Shown in pieces: positions 7,428 to 10,014 of a stretch of 10,014 nt of DNA. Numbering within the stretch: the stretch's first letter is position 1; every line of letters begins with the position of its first letter. A program made the translations under genes and the position numbers. The notes beneath the pieces were generated by a model. The model had not been told where the DNA came from. It did not search any database and saw nothing but the letters and a program-made list of their open reading frames with translations. The DNA comes from Dehalococcoidales bacterium (GTDB taxonomy: Bacteria; Chloroflexota; Dehalococcoidia; Dehalococcoidales; Fen-1064): positions 1 through 10,014 of the forward strand of contig JAFGHZ010000062.1 in NCBI GenBank assembly GCA_016929875.1. Direction: 5' to 3'.

Positions 7428-7955
7428 CTAGGATATACCCGATGCACCTGTGTTATCGGCACTGGGCTCCGCAGTGAGACCGTCCCCCTCTTCCGGGGGT
7501 GAATTCGGATTTATTACCAGGGCAGGTATATCGCTTTCTCTCAATACTTGTTCCGTAGTACTACCGAAAATAAGGCGCTTCCAGCCTTTATAAGCATGGG
7601 TTGTCATCGCGACAAGGTCGATACCGTTATCTTGGATACACTTCAGGATAATATCTACCACATTCCCTACGAACGAAATACATTCCACCTCTACCCCTTC
7701 GCCCCTGAGATAATCCGCCACTTTATTCAGATATGACTCGATTTCCATCTCCTTCAGCCTCAGCACCATACCCGCCGATGCACCGCTGTAAGGAGGTCTC
7801 GTTACTAGCGAATGGGCGACCATCTGGGGAAGAGGATGATTTACACTCAAGAGGTATATTTTCCCCTTGCTGTGCTTGACCTGTTTGATAGCATAAGGAA
7901 GGATTGTTTCGGCAAATGCAGAGCCGTCGAGACATACTAAAATTCTTTTGAACAT
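7428..7955 (-). CDS. Universal stress protein (UspA family)
   Basis: A single-domain universal stress protein, 175 residues, cytoplasmic, with the alpha/beta fold used for nucleotide binding and stress survival. It opens with the family signature FKRILVCLDGSAFAETILPYA (2-22) and ends the domain with GSTTEQVLRESDIPALVINP (131-150). In the ATP-binding loop (G-x2-G-x9-G-S/T in nucleotide-binding members) the first two glycines are replaced by Thr118 and Ala121 in TTHAYKGWKRLIFGS, while G131-S132 remain. Nucleotide binding is therefore uncertain. A polar tail of about 24 residues (PPEEGDGLTAEPSADNTG...) follows the domain. The ATG at 7953-7955 has a very strong GGAGGGG ribosome binding site. It is the first gene of the leftward operon, about 75 nt downstream of the predicted transcription start. 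Its place next to a channel and solute genes points to a stress-response role. Confidence 0.93.
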   Translation of the reverse strand: MFKRILVCLDGSAFAETILPYAIKQVKHSKGKIYLLSVNHPLPQMVAHSLVTRPPYSGASAGMVLRLKEMEIESYLNKVADYLRGEGVEVECISFVGNVVDIILKCIQDNGIDLVAMTTHAYKGWKRLIFGSTTEQVLRESDIPALVINPNSPPEEGDGLTAEPSADNTGASGIS

Positions 7956-8015
7956 AGTACCCCTCCGTTGTTAGCATTAATTATTGGCGGGGCTTGATAA
8001 TGAGGACGATTGCTA

Positions 8016-8037
8016 TGTAAGTTAACAAGCACTTACA
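8016..8037. promoter_or_regulatory. Inverted repeat over the leftward promoter, probable TetR operator
   Basis: A perfect 7-bp inverted repeat, TGTAAGT-N8-ACTTACA. It begins at the last base of the leftward -10 box and covers the predicted start of transcription near 8030. Length, symmetry and position fit a TetR-family operator. It is the only such repeat I see in front of the stress-protein operon. Binding by the operon's own TetR protein is inferred. Confidence 0.65.
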
Positions 8038-8064
8038 TTTTATCACAATACCGTATTTTGTCAA
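8037..8064 (-). promoter_or_regulatory. Sigma70-type promoter for the leftward stress/solute operon
   Basis: On the minus strand there is a perfect TTGACA (-35, plus-strand 8059-8064), a 16-nt spacer and TAAAAT (-10, plus-strand 8037-8042; 5 of 6 consensus). The predicted start is near 8030, giving a leader of about 75 nt before the universal stress protein gene. No equally good promoter was seen inside the operon, so this may drive all downstream minus-strand genes. Confidence 0.72.
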
Positions 8065-8116
8065 GTCCTTTTATTTGCCGTGTCATAGCCCCTGAATCAA
8101 GCTGAAATCTCTTTCT

Positions 8117-8145
8117 TTGACAAAGAATTAGCTGTGTAGTATCTT
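8117..8145 (+). promoter_or_regulatory. Sigma70-type promoter for the rightward membrane protein/TetR pair
   Basis: A perfect TTGACA (-35, 8117-8122), a 17-nt spacer and TATCTT (-10, 8140-8145; 4 of 6 consensus). The predicted start is near 8152, leaving a leader of about 38 nt. The -35 box sits inside an 11-bp palindrome, CTTTG-A-CAAAG (8115-8125). The -35 boxes of the two divergent promoters are 52 bp apart. Confidence 0.62.
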
Positions 8146-8175
8146 ATATTAAGTAATTGTTTGATTACTTAATAT
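8146..8175. promoter_or_regulatory. Perfect 12-bp inverted repeat after the rightward promoter, probable operator
   Basis: ATATTAAGTAAT-N6-ATTACTTAATAT, a flawless 12-bp inverted repeat of 30 nt in total. It starts directly after the rightward -10 box and spans the predicted transcription start. It shares the TAAGT core of the leftward operator, but the cores are 12 nt apart here and 8 nt there. It is AT-rich and lacks a following T-run, so an operator is more likely than a terminator. In the transcript only the second half would be present. Confidence 0.62.
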
Positions 8176-8190
8176 TCTCAAGGAGAGTTA

Positions 8191-8463
8191 GTGGGTAAAA
8201 AATCGTGGAAGGGTAAGCAAAAATATAACTCGAACCGTCACAAGAGGAAAACTGCCCTTCCCGCTCCTGGCATAACAGACACGCTCGCTAAACCAGCACC
8301 TCTATCTCCATCTCCGTCTCCCCAGCAATTACGTAAGACCTCTCTTGCATCGACGAAGACCTTCGGCGATTATAAAGAAATTCTATCCGAAGTCAAACGC
8401 ATCTCCATCCTTATCCTGATAATAATCGCCGCCATCATTGTTTGCTGGTTGGTTCTGCGTTAA
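8191..8463 (+). CDS. Small basic membrane protein with C-terminal anchor, function unknown
   Basis: A 90-residue protein I do not recognise. It starts at GTG 8191-8193, with AAGGAGAG a few bases upstream, directly behind the palindromic operator. Three parts are visible. Residues 1-20 are strongly basic (MGKKSWKGKQKYNSNRHKRK). Residues 21-50 form a Pro/Ser-rich spacer (ALPAPG, PLSPSPSPQQ). A short polar helix (about 57-70, DYKEILSEVKR) then leads into one hydrophobic helix to the end (about 71-89, ISILILIIIAAIIVCWLVL). The layout suggests a tail-anchored or single-span inner-membrane protein with its basic part in the cytoplasm, perhaps touching nucleic acid or acidic lipids; that role is a guess. 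It is followed after 52 nt by a TetR regulator in the same direction, so the two may be co-transcribed. Confidence 0.75.
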   Translation: MGKKSWKGKQKYNSNRHKRKTALPAPGITDTLAKPAPLSPSPSPQQLRKTSLASTKTFGDYKEILSEVKRISILILIIIAAIIVCWLVLR

Positions 8464-8515
8464 AATTAGTTAATACTTGCACATTGGACAGACTTGTATT
8501 CCAGAGGACAATAAG

Positions 8516-9112
8516 ATGGTACAGTACCGCAGGAACACGGAAATCAGGAAAGACCAGATAGTAGCAGCTGCTAAAAGACTGATTATCAAGCACGGCAGCG
8601 AGAATGTTACCGTAAGGGCAATCGCTAAGGAAGTCGGGCTCTCCGAAGGGGCTGTCTATCGCCACTTCAGCAGCAAACGGGACATATTGTCCCTGCTGAC
8701 CGACAGCATTGAAGACGATTTACTGGGAGACATCACTGCCGGTATCGAAAATAGCGGTTCGTATCTGGAGATCTTGGACAATATTCTCATCGGGCATTTG
8801 TCCGCTATCAAACAGAGGCAGGGTATCTCTTTCCAGGTGATGGCTGAAATTATCAGCCTGGGCGACAAGAGATTGAACCGGCGGATGGCAAGGATTATCG
8901 ACAAGTATCTGGACGGCATCAAAAGGCTTCTTGTCAAAGGAATAAAATCCGGCGAATTGCGCAAAGACCTCGACCTTGACGGAACGGCTCTGCTTTTCTT
9001 CGGAATGGTAGAGGGGCTGGTAAATATCTGGGCTCTAAACGGCTACAAATTCGATTTAGAGCACGGTTATGAACTTGCGTGGGACACGTTCCGGAAATGC
9101 ATTGTGAAATAA
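8516..9112 (+). CDS. TetR/AcrR-family transcriptional regulator (divergent copy)
   Basis: A TetR-family repressor of 198 residues. The helix-turn-helix is at about 31-51 (VTVRAIAKEVGLSEGAVYRHF), followed by SSKRDILSLL and a helical effector domain. The frame is open from a TTG at 8477, but ATG 8516-8518 has AGAGGA 7 nt upstream and gives the normal N-terminus. It closely resembles the operon regulator at 6702-7331. Shared stretches include GISFQV, GIKSGE and the GM-(Q/E)GL-N-W block near the C-terminus, so the two arose by duplication. The recognition helices differ at few positions, so they may read related sites, possibly cross-regulating the two divergent promoters. The gene ends 5 nt before the stop of the converging RicT gene. 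The effector is unknown. Confidence 0.93.
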   Translation: MVQYRRNTEIRKDQIVAAAKRLIIKHGSENVTVRAIAKEVGLSEGAVYRHFSSKRDILSLLTDSIEDDLLGDITAGIENSGSYLEILDNILIGHLSAIKQRQGISFQVMAEIISLGDKRLNRRMARIIDKYLDGIKRLLVKGIKSGELRKDLDLDGTALLFFGMVEGLVNIWALNGYKFDLEHGYELAWDTFRKCIVK

Positions 9113-9117
9113 ATTTA

Positions 9118-10014
9118 CTATCCTTTCTCCTCTTCCGTTGCCCCGTTCTCTTTTAGCCCCTCGAGTTCCTTGTCTTCGTTATTATTTTCCGGCTTGACGG
9201 CTACCGGCGGTCCCGATACTTTTACATCGCCTAGCGGTAATTCCACCGTCACCTGACTTTCCAGCTCCACGACGACCGTCCCCTTCAGAGGATTACTCCC
9301 GACGACATGTGCCTCTCCCAGCGAAGTGGTGACGGTTTGTCCGTTCCTGGGCATCATGGCTTTCATCTCGCGGTAGAAAGTATGCTCGTAAGCCAGACAG
9401 CAGAGCAGACGGCCGCAGACACCGGATATCTTCAACGGATTGAGTGGCAAATCCTGCTCTTTCGCCATCTTGATGGAAATCGGCACGAACTCCGACAGAA
9501 AGGTGTTACAGCAAAGCTGTCGCCCGCACCGTCCGAAACCGCCGCAAATCTTGGCTTCGTCTCTGGCACCGACCTGTCTCAACTCCACTCTCACCTTGAA
9601 ACGGCCCGCCAGTTCCCGTACCAGTTCGCGGAAATCCACCCTCTCGGCGGCACTGAAGAAAAACGTGAGGTGTCCGCCGTCCAGACTGTATTCTGCGGCC
9701 AGCAGCTTCATCGGCAGGCTGAGACGGGTGACCATTTTGTTGCACTCTGCCATCGCCTCTTTTTCTTTGGTTTCCATTTCGGCATTACGCTGTATTTCCG
9801 ACGGCTCGGCTTTACGCACCACGGGCTTCAACGGCGCTTCTATTTCGCTTGCCAGCACCTGTTTCGGTGGGATTGCCACACGTGCTACTTCCTGTCCCCG
9901 GGCTGTCTCCACCACCACCGCGTCGTTCAATTCCAGTTCGAATCCCGCCGGGTCGAAATAATAGATTCTCCCCGCTCTCTTGAAGCGCACTCCGACAACC
10001 TTGACATTGGCGGG
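9118..10014 (-). CDS. ricT: RicT/YaaT-type PSP1-domain protein (5' end outside window)
   Basis: A PSP1-domain protein of the RicT (YaaT) family. In Bacillus this protein works with RicA and RicF in an Fe-S complex affecting RNase Y-dependent mRNA maturation; in many bacteria it is a conserved gene of the DNA-replication neighbourhood (near holB/tmk). The opening VVGVRFKRAGRIYYFDPAG and VVVETARGQEVARV match the family. Cysteines in KICGGFGRCGRQLCCNTF and GVCGRLLCCLAYEH are the expected cluster ligands. The frame is open to the right edge (PANVKVVGVRF), so the true start lies just outside; the GTG at 9988-9990 is too late for the family. About 299 residues are present, ending in an acidic tail (about the last 30 residues, rich in Glu, Asn and Lys) beyond the usual domain. 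It converges on the TetR gene with 5 nt between stops. Confidence 0.92.
   Translation of the reverse strand, partial: PANVKVVGVRFKRAGRIYYFDPAGFELELNDAVVVETARGQEVARVAIPPKQVLASEIEAPLKPVVRKAEPSEIQRNAEMETKEKEAMAECNKMVTRLSLPMKLLAAEYSLDGGHLTFFFSAAERVDFRELVRELAGRFKVRVELRQVGARDEAKICGGFGRCGRQLCCNTFLSEFVPISIKMAKEQDLPLNPLKISGVCGRLLCCLAYEHTFYREMKAMMPRNGQTVTTSLGEAHVVGSNPLKGTVVVELESQVTVELPLGDVKVSGPPVAVKPENNNEDKELEGLKENGATEEEKG

Noticed and set aside
6966..7431. Plus-strand open frames opposite the operon TetR gene
   Set aside because: They are antisense to a clear TetR coding region; the translations are Cys/Arg/Ile-rich and unrecognisable.
8146..8175. Reading the 12-bp inverted repeat as a terminator
   Set aside because: It is AT-rich, has no following T-run in the rightward direction, no gene ends near it, and it sits exactly at a promoter's start region.
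7956..8190. Small RNA, riboswitch, CRISPR or mobile-element ends in the main intergenic gap
   Set aside because: Apart from the two promoters and palindromes I see no tandem repeats, tRNA-like fold, conserved riboswitch core or transposon inverted repeats.
9440..9961. A 173-codon plus-strand open frame
   Set aside because: It lies fully within ricT on the other strand and its Ser/Ala-rich translation mirrors that gene's codon pattern.

Overview
The window is bacterial chromosome with moderate GC, dense genes and short gaps. The style suggests an anaerobic or subsurface Chloroflexota (Dehalococcoidia-like) or a similar deep-branching bacterium. I infer this from the RicT/PSP1 protein, the run of small signalling genes and the strong GGAG-type ribosome binding sites. 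There is no rRNA or other marker to fix the taxonomy.

Layout: positions 1-7955 carry eight genes, all on the minus strand and closely packed. In transcription order (right to left) they are: universal stress protein (7428-7955), TetR-family regulator (6702-7331), MscS-type mechanosensitive channel (5579-6700), HAD sugar-phosphatase of the OtsB type (4828-5625), GT4 glycosyltransferase with an unusual C-terminal PH-like domain and membrane hairpin (3032-4825), cytoplasmic (alpha/alpha)6 glycosidase resembling neutral invertases and debranching enzymes (1814-3013), ROK-family fructokinase-like sugar kinase (871-1764), and a sodium/calcium exchanger whose C-terminus runs off the left edge (1-800). 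Gaps inside the core are -47 to +50 nt, so one long transcript is likely. The last gene follows after 70 nt.

The 235-nt gap 7956-8190 is a divergent control region. Each direction has a sigma70-like promoter with a perfect TTGACA box. In both cases a perfect inverted repeat sits at the downstream edge of the -10 box, where a repressor would block initiation. To the right lie a 90-codon basic, tail-anchored-looking membrane protein (8191-8463) and a second TetR regulator (8516-9112), a clear paralogue of the first. The minus-strand RicT/PSP1 gene (9118 to the right edge, 5' end outside) converges on it.

Working hypothesis (inference): this is a TetR-controlled envelope or osmotic-stress locus. 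A stress protein, a tension-gated channel and a cation exchanger handle turgor and ions. The phosphatase plus glycosyltransferase would make a glycoside through a phosphorylated intermediate, typical of compatible-solute synthesis. The glycosidase and ROK kinase would break the product down and rephosphorylate the hexose. The actual solute cannot be named from the sequence. The membrane-tethered glycosyltransferase with a split PH-like domain is the most unusual protein, and the paired palindromic operators with paired TetR paralogues are the most unusual regulatory arrangement.
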